A DNA stretch of 64,000 nucleotides from the NCBI GenBank assembly GCA_022266195.1, contig WHVY01000005.1, positions 7,254,001-7,318,000 of the forward strand, read 5' to 3'. Positions 1 to 14,031 of this stretch are shown one piece after another; the first letter of the stretch is position 1, and the number at the start of each line of letters is the position of its first letter. A program made the translations under genes and the position numbers. This DNA comes from Tetranychus cinnabarinus. Taxonomy: Eukaryota; Arthropoda; Arachnida; Trombidiformes; Tetranychidae. Below the pieces are notes generated by a model that made no database searches, was not told where the DNA came from, and saw only the letters and a program-made list of their open reading frames with translations.

Positions 1-3000
1 CTTGCATAAAGCGTGGGCGAATCGGTCGAGAGACTGCATAAGAATCTTGAAAATATAAGTTGAACTTTCAGTTTAAAATTGAATAATAATATTTGCCAAC
101 GGCTTATCTTGTTAATAAGCAACAAATTTATGATTTGACGATTTTCATCGATTCTGGTTAACATCAAGCGTCAATATTATCATGATTTGTTTGCTTCGGA
201 TTTGAACTCTTTAGCCTCTTTTACAACTTCAACTAAGATCACCAAACATCAAGAATTTTTCTTTGCAAAAAAGGCTATTTTCCTCGATTCAGAACTGACG
301 ATTCAATGAAAGTCATCATTTAACTATTAATGAGTAACAATCATTTATTACTGTCTTTGATCAGTCAATTCTTTTCGCTCAATTTCATGTATCAAAAGAA
401 CTCCTGAAATGATGAAAGTGAAATGGAAATTGACATTTTATCAACTTCTTTTGTTGATTAAAATGTTCATTTTAACAAAATGAATCTTTTCAAATATTTC
501 ATGAACCAATTCAATCAGTTTAAATAATAAAGCCATTTAGTATAGTTTACTGTTCTTGCAGCGAAAACTTTGTTCCGTCAAGTTGAAACTGAATAAGATG
601 TTTCAATTTTTCTTTTCCTCTTGATTCAGTGTTTTCATTTGAAATGATAGCAAACGAAAAATTGCCTTCAAAAATGGTAAATTTATATAAAGAAAAAAAA
701 GTGAAGCAAAAAAGTAAGAAGTTGCAAGACGAATGGAGTCATTAATTTTACTTTTGAACAGTCAAGTTGTTACCAAGTAAACTTGAACACACAAAGCAAA
801 CACGAACAAGGAAAACATTCAGAATCAGGTTACATGGTCAATTATCATTTTACTTTTTCCATTCATTTCGTTCTATTCATTTTCCAGAATAATATACAAC
901 TTTAACCAAGCAAAGATCCAAAACAATAAGTTGAGCTCCAAGTCACAGAAAATCCAAAACGAAGAAAAAAAAGTTCAAGTATTTCCATGAAAAATTGATT
1001 TAATTACATTGGAAGCCGCAATGAGGAGAAATGATTGAAACAATTTCTCTCTACTTTCTGAATCTTTAAACTTCATTTACAATGAGACAAAATTAATTGT
1101 CAACAGTCTTTTCATGGTTCAATTGAGGCTAAAAAATAGTTTCAACGAAAATCAAAAAGAAGGTGGAAAAGAGGGAAAAGAAGAAGAAAAGAGGAAGAAA
1201 AGGATTGAGTAGTGGGAGGAGTAAATGGTTTGATGGATGAGAATAGGAAAAATATTCCGACGAGTTGAGAACTAAAAAAGAGCTCAGAATTATTATTATT
1301 GATTAGACTTTCAGTGTTTGTGGAAAAAGCTTTTTCTCTCATTTTTTTCTCTCGCCAGTTTCTTCCTCTTTTCTGTTGTTTTTTGTGTTGGTAATATTTG
1401 CGGGAACAAAGTGTGCAGGGAAAACTTCATGGAGAATGCAATTGATTTCATGTTGATCTAAACTCCAATTCTTTTGCTCACTTATTCACAGTTTCTATTG
1501 AGTTCATTTTTTTTAATCAATTTCCGGTCCTACAACCATTCATGATGATTATATTTGCAAAGTCGATTATTGTTTGAGAAATGAACTTTTCTTCGCCATT
1601 TCTGCAATTCTTTTAAAACTTTACTTTGAAACTTGAAAGGCAAGCTAAAGGAGAAGGTTAACTCAATGGTTAGAGTTGAGTTTATGGTTAAACACACAAT
1701 TGCAATTCTACCTGAAAATGAACAAGTTGGTGTGGAATGACAAGTTTCTGAGTTTACTTTCTATTAATGATTATTTGCATCAATTCTTTTCGAACTTTAC
1801 TTTCAAGTCTGAATGCATTCCAATTGAAGCTTATCTAAATATCCAGATTATTCAAGTAACTTTAAGCAACTTCATTTTATGGAAAACGCTTTTTCGACGA
1901 TTCTTTGATTGCTCCAAGAACAATGAGATTTTGCTGTTGAAGAAGAAAACAAAACATGCTTTTCCCATAAGATGCATGATATTCTGTTTTCTCTTGTTCA
2001 TTCGATGAATATATAATAATCTCAACGAAATGCTCTTTTATGTTATTCTAAACTTTGGCTTGTTTGAATAAATGTAAAATCTCAAATAATCTTGCATTAA
2101 ATAAAAGAAACAGTAAATAAAATTGAAAGACTTAAGAATAGCAAAGTTGAACAAAAATAAACGCATTTCAATTGAAAGTTATGGCAAATTTTAAAACTTT
2201 TAGATTTTACCTTTTTTCGTATTTCAATTTAACGATTTTCCTATTCATTGCGAGTCAAATTGTTCAACATTACTTATTGATTAGGACTGGGAGGTGATAA
2301 ATTTTCATTTGAAATGATAACAGTCGACTATTCGAAACCAGGAGAAAATAATTCTTGATTCAACATTATTTAACATCGATACATTTCTTTACGATAGAAA
2401 CTGAAAATCAAACACTTTCATTAGACATCAGAATTTTCTTTCTCTTCAAGTTCAGCAAAAAGCTCTCAATCAATTTCTGAGGCGCTTCTGGTGTAAATTT
2501 TTTGCGATCGATTACTTCGTTGGAAGTTTGACGTTACAATGAATTTTGCTGATTTTACATTTAAAATTTTATTTTTTCGGACTGGAAAATTCATGCAAAA
2601 ATTTTTTGACTTTTTGCTGGAATTCGTTTCGCGCCAAATACTTTAAATTCACCAATTATGAGTTTTGTTCTTGATGCTTTTGGAAGGTAAAATGCAATGT
2701 ATCAGTCGGTGAAGTTGAAACATTCATAGCCTTAGATTTTCGATTTCGAGCGATTTTGTTAGATAAAACGACAAATTTCAGCGTTCGAGTTTTTCAATTC
2801 GAATGTTCTCTGAAGAAATTGACAAACTTTTTCAAGATTGAAAATAGTGAATTGAATGTGAGTTTTCAACTTAATCAGTTTTTGAGTCGGAAATGAGGCA
2901 AAAACCTTCAACATTGAAACCTGTAACTTTATTTACTTCAAGTGTAAATACAATGTAAGTTATTTTGAAGCAAATATCGCTGTTAACCAATCTGAGTTGA

Positions 3001-6000
3001 TTGAATAAATCAATTATTACAATGATCAGTTTATCATGATCAGAGTGTAAAATAAACGGTTGTAAACTAAAGACAAATAATATTAGATAATAACAGATGG
3101 TCCCGTTGGGCTTTTCATCTCATGTTTAACAATTGATGTTAATGTCAATTAAATGCATTAAATAATAATTCAAGTGCCATTTGAAAGAGAAAAGGAGAAA
3201 CGACGAAAATCTAAAGTCACTAACAATCGATAGTTGCCATTCCATGCCAACTTTATTCATCTATTATTAAATTAAGAGAAACGTTTGCTTGTTCAAGAAT
3301 ACACTTGCAATTGAAAGGCCATTATCAAGTAATATAAACTGAAAAGATTCAAGAGTTGAACAACCAGTGATGAACAGCTTTGAGCACACAAAATGAAATG
3401 CATATTAAATTACACAACAAATGTCCAAATGTGTTCAACAAGCAACAACACAATGTTAACAAAAGCAAGGTAAAGATGATAAAAGGTGCTAAACTAAAGT
3501 CTAGTTCAGTGAAAGTTTCATCAATTATGAGCATCTTTCGATTAATTAGACTTGTTTGCTTTCAATGGATTCCCATGATTACCTGATTTTGCATGGAAAA
3601 CATGAAAAGAGAAGAGAATCAATTTTATCTTTGAATCAATAAGAAGGTGAAAAAAGAAGAAAAGAGTTTCAGTTATCATGAAGAAACATGACAGTAATAA
3701 CCATTCACCATGCAGTTTCTGTTGGATTCATCTTGACATTGTTATTTGATATGATTTGTTGAAACGTAATTTGAACCAGTTAAACTGAATTACTTAACTG
3801 GATCAGATAATTAGACAATATTGGATAGTTAATCATGAAATGCAAGAAAAGAAGAAATTTGTAAAAACAATTTTTCTAAATTCTTGACACTTGGACAGTA
3901 AACTTGAGTGATGATGAAATTCATTGAGTTTAATCATTGGATGATCAGGGAACAGGAAAACTATTGAATGAAGAAAAGAAGAAAAAATGAAAATTGGAAC
4001 AGATTGAGAACATTTGCTCTTAAAACAAATAAAGGAAAATCAGAAGAAGCGAAATGCTTTTCATCTGTAACCTTAAAGATGAAGATGATGCTGAAGACAA
4101 TGAGAGAAGAGGAAAGATGATAGATTGAAGGGAGTAAAGACGATAAAAATTAAGGCATGTTTTTGACAAGTTGAACTTCTTTACAAGTTTCAATGTTGAC
4201 ATAAAATATACAGCAAAGTTTAGCAAGATTTTTTTCTCAATTTCAAATTTGCTTGGAAAAGCGAAAAAGTAAAAGTTCATATAAATCAGTTGAAATAGAT
4301 GAACAAATTCAGAGTTTTCTTTTTTTATCACATTTTCTATTTTTTCCAATTCTTGGAGTAAAATTTATCTTTTCCATTGGCCATTCTCATCTTTATCATT
4401 CCCAGTTCAGTTTATAAAAAGTCGCATACAAAATAGAAAGAAAATGATTGCAAAATATTTCTTTTTTTGTCAACCTTGTTTTTCTGGTCAAAACTTTCAC
4501 CTGAACAAAAGAACATGAAACATGAAACTTGGACAAATGAAAGGATTGCTTGCAGTCCAAGGTTGACCAACTTGGAAACATTTAGATGACTTCAATCAGC
4601 TTTGGTAATCAGAAGAGAGTAAAGTTTGCAAAACAAAAACTGAAAGTCGAGATGTAATGAATAAACATTTTCCTGATTTGATTTGGAAATATTTCATATT
4701 TTCCATTGAAGAAGAAAAGTTCATTGAAGCTCATTGGATTGAATTGCAAAAAATTCCTAACTTTATGCCAAACGAGACAAAATATTGCATAAAGTCTTGG
4801 AGTGAAAAAAGTTGAACATTTTCTTTGCCTTCAAGTTTAGCGTGAGAAGTGATTTTGAAAATTTGGAGGTGAAAAGTCGAAGGGAAAAGTCGAAGTGAAC
4901 ATAGTTGATTCGTATAAGAGACAATCTCTTTTAATGCAAAACTAATGTTATCCAATGGCATGAGAAGGTTGAACCAATGAACCTTAACTAACATTCAATG
5001 ATGCAAATAAAAAAGTGTATAAACTATTGACCTATGGACCTTTAATTGATAAAAGATGAGGAGAAAAGAAGAAAAGAAAAGAAAAGATTAATTGAAAAGA
5101 CAAAAGATTAAGACGTAAAAATGTCAAGGGAAGGAGAAAAAATGATGATAATGATGGCGATGAGAGAGAAGATGAGAAATAGTGAGAAGAAGAAGAAAAA
5201 AAATTGTCATGTTATTAATATGTTCTTCAGTGGTGCGCCTTTGACGATATTAGACTCTTTAGGTAAGGAAAGAAACAGAGAAGCAAAAAATTAACTCAAC
5301 AAGAAAAGGCAAGTTGCCAACATAAGTAAAGGATAAAGTGCACTTAATCAAGAAGATCTTGTGAGATGAAATTGTTCAACAGAATAAACTCTTTTCACCC
5401 CTTTCTCTTTGTTTTTTCCCTTGACCATCATCTTTATCCTCATCACTCTCATCATCAAGTATGTTTACCCAAATCTTGCAGACTCAGCCCAATGATCCAT
5501 CATTTGATTGGTTCACTTTCCTTTGCAACTAAACCATTTCAAGAAGATGATCATCATTTTCATCTGATCCTTTGACTTTGCTAAAAGAGGTGAATGATGA
5601 AGGGAAGTAAAAATGCAAAGGAAGTAACTATTTATCTCAACTTTTGGCACTTTTATTGGTCACGTTAATTTGCATTGTTTCGTGTCAATTGACCTGACAC
5701 AGAAGGACTTGACTCTTCGCTTAATTTTCATCCTTACTTCATCTTTTAGATTAAATGTAATCTCTTCTTTTCATCGAGAGACAATATTGATTACCCTTTG
5801 AGTTACCAATCTTCCGCTTGTCCATCACTTAACATGAGATCAAATTAACCTTTTTTTCCATCTTCTCCCAATCATCTTCTCTGCATAATCTTTTTACTCC
5901 ATTTTGTTAACTAAATGTTTACTTATTCCCTTCTTCCATGCATACACATTAATTTTCTTGATTCATCCTTTAATCAAGAATCTAGCTTTCAACAGATTGA

Positions 6001-7268
6001 TTGACAAGGCGGTTATAAATGTCAAATTGTTCAACATTCAATGTTTACCGAACAGCAAAGAGAAATGATTAAAAAATTCAATTTACCGTTTCAGTTACAA
6101 ACTATCATTATCGTTGTAAAAATTGTGCCAACAATTAAAATAGCTTTGTAATTGATGGAAGAAGGAAAACATTTTTACTTTAATTGTTAATTATATGGAC
6201 ATTGTTTTACTCTTTCAATATCATGTTGAAGGTTAAATTACAATTGTTGTCATTATCGTTATGATTATCATAATTTTTTAATAGCTTTTTGCTAAGGTAA
6301 TTAGTTGACGATATTAAATGTGAATAAGTGTCAGATATAATTAATAAGATTCTTGAGCAAATATTTTCTTCTCGCTTCTGTATTGCTTTAATGAATCACT
6401 TAAAAGTCCCTTATTAATGGAACAACAAATATTCAAATTGACTCTTAATAGGATCAACTATTAATATTCATTTGCTCAAAGGTTTACACTTTTTTGCCGC
6501 CACTCATTTTATAGTTGCTAAATGAGCAAAGTTAATGAGAGAAAAGTTCTTACATCTGATTATTGATTAATTTTTCTGTTCAACATGTTTGACGTGAGTT
6601 TCGTTTGCTTATGAATTTTTATGGCCAAATAATGAATAGCTTATTAGGGGAATCAAAAAGTTCTTTAGTTTTTTCACCAATGATTCAGCTTCGATTTTAG
6701 ATTGATTCTGATAATTCTATTGACTCAATAACTTCAGAGAAACGCGAACATTTTTAAATCGACTCTCTTTTAAATTAACTATAACTAATTAGATAATCAA
6801 AATGTAATAGACGAAGAAGCAGAACTTATTGATAAATTCAATGAAAAATTAAAATAGAAATCAAAAATTAATATCATGATGGCTCATTTGATCGATGAGC
6901 AGAATTTGATTTTTCTAATAATTATCATTTCATAAGTAAAAATTGTTTGACATTAAACGACAGAACTTTTTGATTTTACTAATATTTCTGTTCCTCTTTT
7001 TACTTTCTTGTCTTCTTTCACCTTACATTTGATCTCTGGTGACTGATTAGATGCCATGATTGAGATACTAAATTTAACATTTTACGTTTGAATAATCAAA
7101 CTTACATGATGTGACTAATTAAATAAATGAGCTCTGATTAATATTGAATAAAATGATCAAAGGTAAAGAGATTCATAATTACTCTGCATAAGAAAAGTTG
7201 CTGTTGAATATGGAATTCTTGTCACACATATCAGCTTGTTGGTATGTAATACTATGAGTAATTTTTGC
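1..7268. other. Non-coding, AT-rich
   Basis: Only chance-length open frames of low-complexity composition are seen, with GAAAAG and ATC-rich tracts. A 32 nt stretch at 5231-5262 sits between TTCTTCAG and GTAAGG but is too short to call as an exon. The stretch could be intronic or intergenic. Confidence 0.5.
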
Positions 7269-7775
7269 AAGTTTGAAATTTTCGGTTTTTTTCTTATATC
7301 TCGTAAGATAATGGCTGAACTTTTTTGCAAATTCAACATGTTATAGTTAGATAGTGTAGCTTTGATATCTGAGAAATCCGAATGCCAAAACAAAGGTCAT
7401 TCCACAATCATCGCTCAAACTGGGAAGAGAAAAAATTGTTTGAAAAATTCTCTTTGATACATGTTCGGATAAATTCGGATAAGTCGTTTGAAAGATATTC
7501 AATTTTGAATAATAGGTTATTCAATCAAATAACCAAAATATGAATCTGTCTCAAAAATTGGTTTCTGTCAGAGAGAGTTTAACATGTATCAAAGAGAATT
7601 TTTCAAACAATTTTTTCTCTTCCCAGTTTGAGCGATGATTGTGGAATGACCTTTGTTTTTTTTCATTCGAATTTCTCAGATATCAAAACTACACTATCCA
7701 ACTAAAACATGTTGAATTTTCAAAAAAATTCAGCCATTATCTTACGAGATATAAAAAAACCGAAAATTTCCGAAC
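7269..7775. mobile_element. Foldback element with ~195 bp inverted arms
   Basis: The left arm, about 7269-7465, and the right arm, about 7581-7775, are reverse complements. The inner 80 or so bases are nearly perfect (around AACATGTATCAAAGAGAA and CAGTTTGAGCGATGATTG). Similarity then falls off outwards with small gaps up to about 195 bp. The 115 bp spacer contains a smaller palindrome, GGTTATTCAATCAAATAACC. No clear target duplication is seen at the ends. The arms could fold into a long hairpin. It is either a foldback or MITE-type element or two copies of a repeat inserted head to head. Confidence 0.8.
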
Positions 7776-8151
7776 TTTTTCCCCACAGGTTATACAGGGC
7801 ATTTCACCTAATTTGTCCGATGTTTTTTGGCCACTAATAGGTTCATGAACAATATTTTCTTGATGGAAATCTCTCAGGTACTTGTTTGCTATATCAGACA
7901 GTAAATTTGGTGTTGGCTTGCACACTCCTTGGCCGATAGCGAATAAAAAACTAGCATAAGCCGGAAACTAAACAACGAATATAATCTATCTTGATATCTT
8001 CGAAGTTTTCGCACTTCAAGTATGTGCAAAAGAGTCGAGGTTTGCGCAAAGGAATGAGCCTTTGATCACATTGCATGAAGTGAAATATAATCCAGTTTTC
8101 CAGTCCAGTTAAAAAGTAATGAAAATGGTCAACACAGGCATTTGATCGCAA
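7737..8151 (-). pseudogene. Unidentified coding-like remnant with a frameshift
   Basis: On the minus strand, a frame from 8151 to 7951 (66 codons, ending KIDYIRCLVSGLC) is followed in another frame by a stretch reading FPAYASFLFAIGQGVCKPTP and then about 45 more residues. The second stretch overlaps the right arm of the foldback element. The composition of both parts looks protein-like, and together they would make about 120 residues interrupted by one frameshift. I do not recognise the family. A receptor with membrane segments is possible, but chance frames of this size are expected here. Confidence 0.25.
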
Positions 8152-11100
8152 AGATCATTAACGACGAGAAAACACAGAAAACAGAGAAAAGAAAAGTTAA
8201 AAAGCATATTCTTACAGACTATGATTTTTAATAAAAGATTCAATAATAAAAAACAACAACATCAATTCATTTTTTATCTTTTCTTCATCTTCTTCAATTT
8301 GTTCATTTTTTTGCGAAAACTTATAATGGATGAAAAGACCTTCGTCTTTGGATGATGAAGATGGTGATGAAAAACGCAATGAAACTGGCTCATTGAATCG
8401 TGTAAGCTAGACAAAGATAAATAAAGAATAGGTCAACCGCATCTTGTTTGTTCTTTTCCCATTCCAGTAATGAATCTTCAGAGTTCCATCCATTTCTGGG
8501 TTAAGTCAACGGGAATGGGTTAAACTAATAACCAACTTTTACTGAGAAGTTTAACCAACAGGGAAGAAGAAAAAATATAAGATGAAATGATAATTTTCAT
8601 CAACAACAACATCAATAATCATCAACATCTGATGAATGAATATTTTTTTGAGATAAAACAGAAAACAAGAAACGAACAGAAGCTCGGTAAATCACAAAAA
8701 CAGCTTCTTCCCTTGTCTTTGGTCAAACGAGTGATTAATAAATCATTTGAGGATAAAAGTTGCAAAATGCAGCCAAAATTTTTTCACAGAATTTTCCATG
8801 AAAATTCTTTTCGTTTTGTTCTAGTTGTATGTTGCATGAAAAAACGCTCGTGTAAACATTTACTCTTGATTCCCACTGTTTCCATGGAAAAAAGTATCGA
8901 AATTCATTGAAGAATCAATGACCCGTGAGAATGAGAATAATTTTAAAACTCGATTAAGAATTAAATGATTAAATTGGATTAGTTGATCAACTTTTATTTC
9001 CTGAAATTCTCAGACAGAATAACGTTCAATTCAAAAGTATTTCTCACGTCGTGAGACGAGATGAGCTTGGAACATTCTGAACCAAAACATTTTCCAAATG
9101 ATAATATTGATGAAACATTAATCAATGGAATTTCATTTTTTTTCTTTTCCATTCAGTTTTGTTTCAACTCATCAAATTGAACTATCAAGCTGAACAATAA
9201 ACTAGATTTGGTGTTCAATGAGGCGAAAAAAATTCTGTAGCAAATGAAAAACTCGGAAATTCCCTGATAAATTGAAGTTCGGAAAATTTTTCAACTGATG
9301 ATGAAAAGTATTCAACTCTGTGTGAAATCTGAATTTCTTTAATTAATAAAGAAGTAAAAAAAACTTTTGATGAAATCGAACTTTCAGAGCATTCTTTTCG
9401 AATGTCGTTTTTCTCGAAAAAAGTGATTGAATTTTTTGATTGAACTGATTTGAAATGAAAAACAAATGTTTATCAGTTGATTATTCAATTTTCAATTCTA
9501 CTTTCAATCATTTGTTTCAAAATTTCAGAATGAAAAGGATTTCTTTGATGGAACAAAAGATAACTTTGAATGGAAGCGGAAAATGAAAGATAGATCATTG
9601 GATTTGCTTTTCTTCTGCATTCATGGAAAATCTCAAATAAATCAAAGCCCAACGAATTCATGATAAATTGGTTAAGCTAGTCTCGTGATAATAAAGATGA
9701 TATGAAAAATAAAACGCCTGAGATGAGGATCATGTTAACCAATCAGAATGCTGCATGGTAAAAGAAGGTTGTGAAATAGAATGAAAAAAGTGTGTCAAAA
9801 TTGTACATTTGTTGGTTAAAGAAGAAGAAGATTCTCATTTTTATCTTCACTTCTCACATCATCTTCATTATGAACAAAAAAGATGGAACATTATTCATCT
9901 TATAAGATGGTATTTGCTGTTAAGAACAAGAAACCAACATTGAAATGGAAGAGGCGAAAGTTGAACAAACACTGTTCACCAATTTATCATATCAAAGTAG
10001 TAAATAACATTCTTTTATGAACCCAAACATCACTTGAAAAGTTTCTTATGTTCATTGAAAGTTCGAGTTTGCAAACAAATGCAAACCAACTTATTTCAAC
10101 AATTACAGTTATTGCATTTCTTCCCTTGCTGCCAGATAATTATGCAAAACTGACCAAAAAGATTAAATTATTACTTGAATAATCTCCAACAATCTCATAC
10201 TGTATAAACATTGAAAACTCAAAATATTCATCGCCTGATCACCCAAACAAGATTGAGTTAAAAGTAGATTGCGAATGGATTTGTTGATTCACTCATCTGA
10301 CATACACATCGAACATCGCCTCTGATTGAAAATTGAACATTTTCTGAAGTTTTTTTATTATATTAGTTTTCAGTTACAAAAAATATCAAATTATTTTTTC
10401 AATGCTTTTGAAAAAAGGATACTTTAAAGCGCCATCTAATGGAATCTTTGCTTATATTCGATAAAATATTAGTAATTATTATTAATGAAAGATCAGTTCT
10501 GGTTATAGCTGAGATCGAATCGCGTTGAAGGCTAATCAAGCTGTACAAGAAAAAGCCATCAAAAAATCCATGTGAGTTCACTATTAATTGTTAAATATTT
10601 TTATAATTCCCGTTTGTTTATTCAGTTTTTCACCGAATCTTCGACCAAAAATTGAATTTAGAACTTTTTTAAAGCTTATTTTATTGAAAATTTCTTAATT
10701 TGGAAAAGAATCAAATACTATCATTTTACCATGGTCTTATCGTAGACTTCCCTACATTAAAATAATAAAATGCTTGATCAAATCAGGGAGTGAACTGGGA
10801 GGGAATTTTAGAACCAGAAAATGTCACGAAAAGAATTGGAGAAAGGACTAAATTTGAATATCAGAAGTTGACTTGAAAGGGAAAGAAAATGATTCACGAT
10901 CTCTCCAAAATCAATGTCCAGTTTGAATGGCAACATTATTTACCATTAAAATAGCGGTAATCAAAGAAGTGTTTGCATTGAATCCATGGAACCCATTGCT
11001 GACCCTTGTTAGCCAAACATTAATGGCTAATAAAAGTAGAGACATAATGATAAGATTGATGTAAATAGAAATGAACTAATATTGATCATAAATCAATTGT

Positions 11101-12781
11101 AACATTTAATTAAGGCTTATTCTCTTCTCTTCTCTTTTTTTGCGAATAAAAATTTTCTACTCAACTTTTTCTTCTTTTCCTTTGCTTCGCTCTTGATCAT
11201 GGTACCAACGAGGAACCATAGAAACCATTATTATCATTATTCTTGGTTTTCTAGTAATAATAATGTTAACAACTTGGACAACAACAAACAACACTAATAA
11301 TAATAACGATGATAATAATCGTCTCAATGATGATAATGATAAGAAGGATTTCGCCTTTTTTTGCCTTCGATCATCACAAAGCATCGCCAAACTATTCTGA
11401 TGCTATAAAAGAAGTAAAAGCTTTATTTCAATTATTATTATTATTATTATTTGGAATACATAAAATACTTGGGTTGAACAAAAGCGAAAAGAAAATCACA
11501 TTTTTATTATATATTATTATTATACATCATCTGATAGTACAAGTATTTGTAGTTAACATTTTTTCTTCCTCATCAACATCAATATCATTTTCATCATGAA
11601 AACTTATTCGCCAACATTACTTAATATCTATTAATGAAAAGCTAAATCATATTAATTATAATCATCGTCATTATCAGTGACTGTATTAGTTTTTTCCTTT
11701 TCTTACGTTAATCAACGTTGTGACGAATGTTGACAAAAGAAAATATTTTTTGCTCTTTTTGCATTTCGTTAATGAACATTTGCAGATAAACGATTGTCTA
11801 TTGAAATTATTCATTACTTGGATTCGAGTTTTGTCAAAATTCGATTAGTTTTTTTTTGTTGTTTTCCTTTTCATCTTAAACTTGGAAATGAATTTTCGAC
11901 ACTTTCATTGGTATTAATATCTTTGTCATATTTGGCTAATCAAGCGAGGTTCACTTGAGTAGGTCAGCTTAAAGTTGAAACATTGTTGCATTATTCACTG
12001 AAAGAGTGTATTAAGTGAAACTGTAAACGTGTTACAGTTGATGAGCTCAATGAATAGTAATGAGCGAATCAATTTTTCTATTTGAACCAACAGAGAAAAA
12101 AAGTTACAAAAGAAACAAGAAGATGATGATGAGAAGCCAAGAAGTTACAATGTATTATTCAATGAAAGATGATAATAATAGCTTGGGTTTATCTCAACTT
12201 TTTTGCTTGTCTTTTGCTTTTTCCATTCAAGGTATTATTACAAAAAGGATGAGATTTATTTGGTACAATTAGGGTTCGCCTTTATTGGTGAACAGTTAAG
12301 TGATCAAATTTACGCAACAACGTTAATTGTTTTTGCAACATTTGATTAGCACTCATTGCAATTGTTTCATGTACAACTGAATGTTCCAATCAAGTAAAAT
12401 AAATAATGCTTAGGTTTTGCTTTACTTTTTACTTTACTCATGCATTTGGATTTGCAAATTTTCGCAAAAGCTTCATGATCAGGTTTGAAACTATAATGAG
12501 TTGATTGTTTTGATTGTTGAATGCAGCATTTCGATGAAATGGATGACAAGCCGAGTTAATTAGAATGATGAGAGCCAAGTGAACATCTCTCAGATCTTCT
12601 TCAAGTGTGATAATAAAATTAAGGTTACATTAATGATGACATGTTAATATTAAATAGCTGAATACATTTGAGTAATTTGATTTAGTAAAGAGTCAGCTGA
12701 GTGATAACACGATTTTTTATTGTAAAGAGAATCAATTGTTCTCAGTTAAGTAAAGTTGTTGAAACATGTTGAACAAGTGTA
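8152..12781. other. Non-coding, AT-rich
   Basis: No supported exon is seen. It contains the triplet-repeat tract near 11.2-11.5 kb and a small palindrome CTCACGTCGTGAG near 9.05 kb. Confidence 0.5.
11220..11460. repeat. ATT/ATC triplet-rich simple repeat tract
   Basis: Runs of ATTATC, AATAATAAT and GATGATAATGAT, with a clean (ATT)n stretch near 11430-11451. The frames overlapping it on both strands are low-complexity artefacts. Confidence 0.7.
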
Positions 12782-13102
12782 ACAATTATTAGGAAGATTT
12801 ACGATAATTCCTGTGCAAGGAGAGTTCTAGACCGTTCAGTTGATCGGTACAGTTCTAAGCATTCGGGAAGCCATTCACCATAGAGTGGAAAACCAAGAAC
12901 CATAATCAGCTTTTCATTGAGCTAAAACCTAGCTCTTCCCATGAGATCCATCGAGAGGCTCTGTATTTTGGTTCATAACACGTATGGCCTATTCATGGAA
13001 GAACATGATTTGGAGCGTCGAGTGCTATTCTTCATTCGAAACTTATATCGGCAGCTTTTCTTAGTAATGATTAAACATCGTCAGTTAAAAGGAATCAATT
13101 GA
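12782..13102 (+). pseudogene. Frameshifted coding remnant, unknown family
   Basis: This 320 bp island has clearly higher GC than its surroundings, and protein-like reading shifts between plus-strand frames. The first segment includes RRVLDRSVDRYSSKHSG. A second frame then reads FGKPFTIEWKTKNHNQLF and onward to EIHREALYFGS. The first frame finally gives YGLFMEEHDLERRVLFFIRN, ending at TGA 13100-13102. Used singly, each frame meets stops (for example TAG and TAA inside the first). This pattern suits an old coding sequence with small indels, most likely part of a transposon. No diagnostic motif is visible, so no function is given. Confidence 0.4.
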
Positions 13103-13843
13103 TGAAAACGATAAACTCGATTCTAACGCATTTCCAGTCAACCGATTACATTGAAATATCAACATTTTTCGCTCTTTTTCCAGATACTTTATCTGCTTCT
13201 CTTTTTGTTTTATTATCATCAGACATGAGATATCATATAGTTAATGATGATGATAAACTGTATAACATCATCAAGAACAACAATCTAATTTAAACGGGTC
13301 AAAAAGCTGACCCTTGTTGGAATCATGATACATTTCATGGTTCGCTAGCTTCTTACATACTGGACCAATGATGTTCATTCCTAGCCTTTCTTTCACCGCC
13401 GTCAACATCATTCCCATCATCAACATCATTATCATCATCATTATGATTTTCATTTTTTTTATCCACTTCGCCATCTTTTATCCAACGTTGCTCATCCTTT
13501 GATGCTCTTTTCTTAACTTTTATCAACTTGCTTTTCATTTCAAATGTTTGCTCAAGGCAACTCAACAAATAAACAACTTTTTGTTTATCATCATTATTAT
13601 TATGACGAAATGAAAAAAGTATAAAAAAGCTGAGAAAAGAGCAAAAACATTACAATTTACTTGAAAGGCTCAAATATAAACACAAGCTTTCATCTTTCAT
13701 ATACCCAAGTATCATGTTGAACGATGAAAATGATAATATCAATAATAAGCAAACACAACATAAACTGTCAATTAAGAGTTTCAACACTTTATCAACTCAA
13801 TCAAAATAATAAGCAGAAGGAATACAGTGCGCTATTTGTGTTC

Positions 13844-14030
13844 CTGTAAAACATTAGTTAATGCATAAAAATGTGGGTTAAGCTTCCGAGAAAAATCAGT
13901 AAAATGGCGTGTTTTTTCAATAAATTTACAGTGACAAATAGTTGTGAAAACTATACTAATAACGAGTAATTAACAGTAGATGGAGCGTTTCATGCATTAA
14001 CCGAGTTATGCGTTAACTAAGGTTTTACAG
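13844..14030. mobile_element. 187 bp inverted-repeat element (MITE-like)
   Basis: The element starts CTGTAAAACATTAGTTAATG and ends with the reverse complement of CTGTAAAACCTTAGTTAACG. The terminal repeats are about 25 bp with two differences. The interior is AT-rich and non-coding. No clear target-site duplication can be seen, so the exact boundaries are uncertain. It directly precedes the coding-like stretch at 14032-14136. Confidence 0.6.
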
Positions 14031-14031
14031 T

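Noticed and set aside
1676..2008. 110-codon plus-strand frame
   Set aside because: Length is within chance expectation at this base composition; the composition is Phe/Leu/Ile-rich and no motif is seen.
4020..4349. 109-codon minus-strand frame
   Set aside because: Chance length; low-complexity Ser/Leu runs derived from GAAAAG tracts.
5231..5262. 32 nt possible micro-exon between TTCTTCAG and GTAAGG
   Set aside because: Splice-like signals are frequent by chance, and there is no neighbouring exon to support it.
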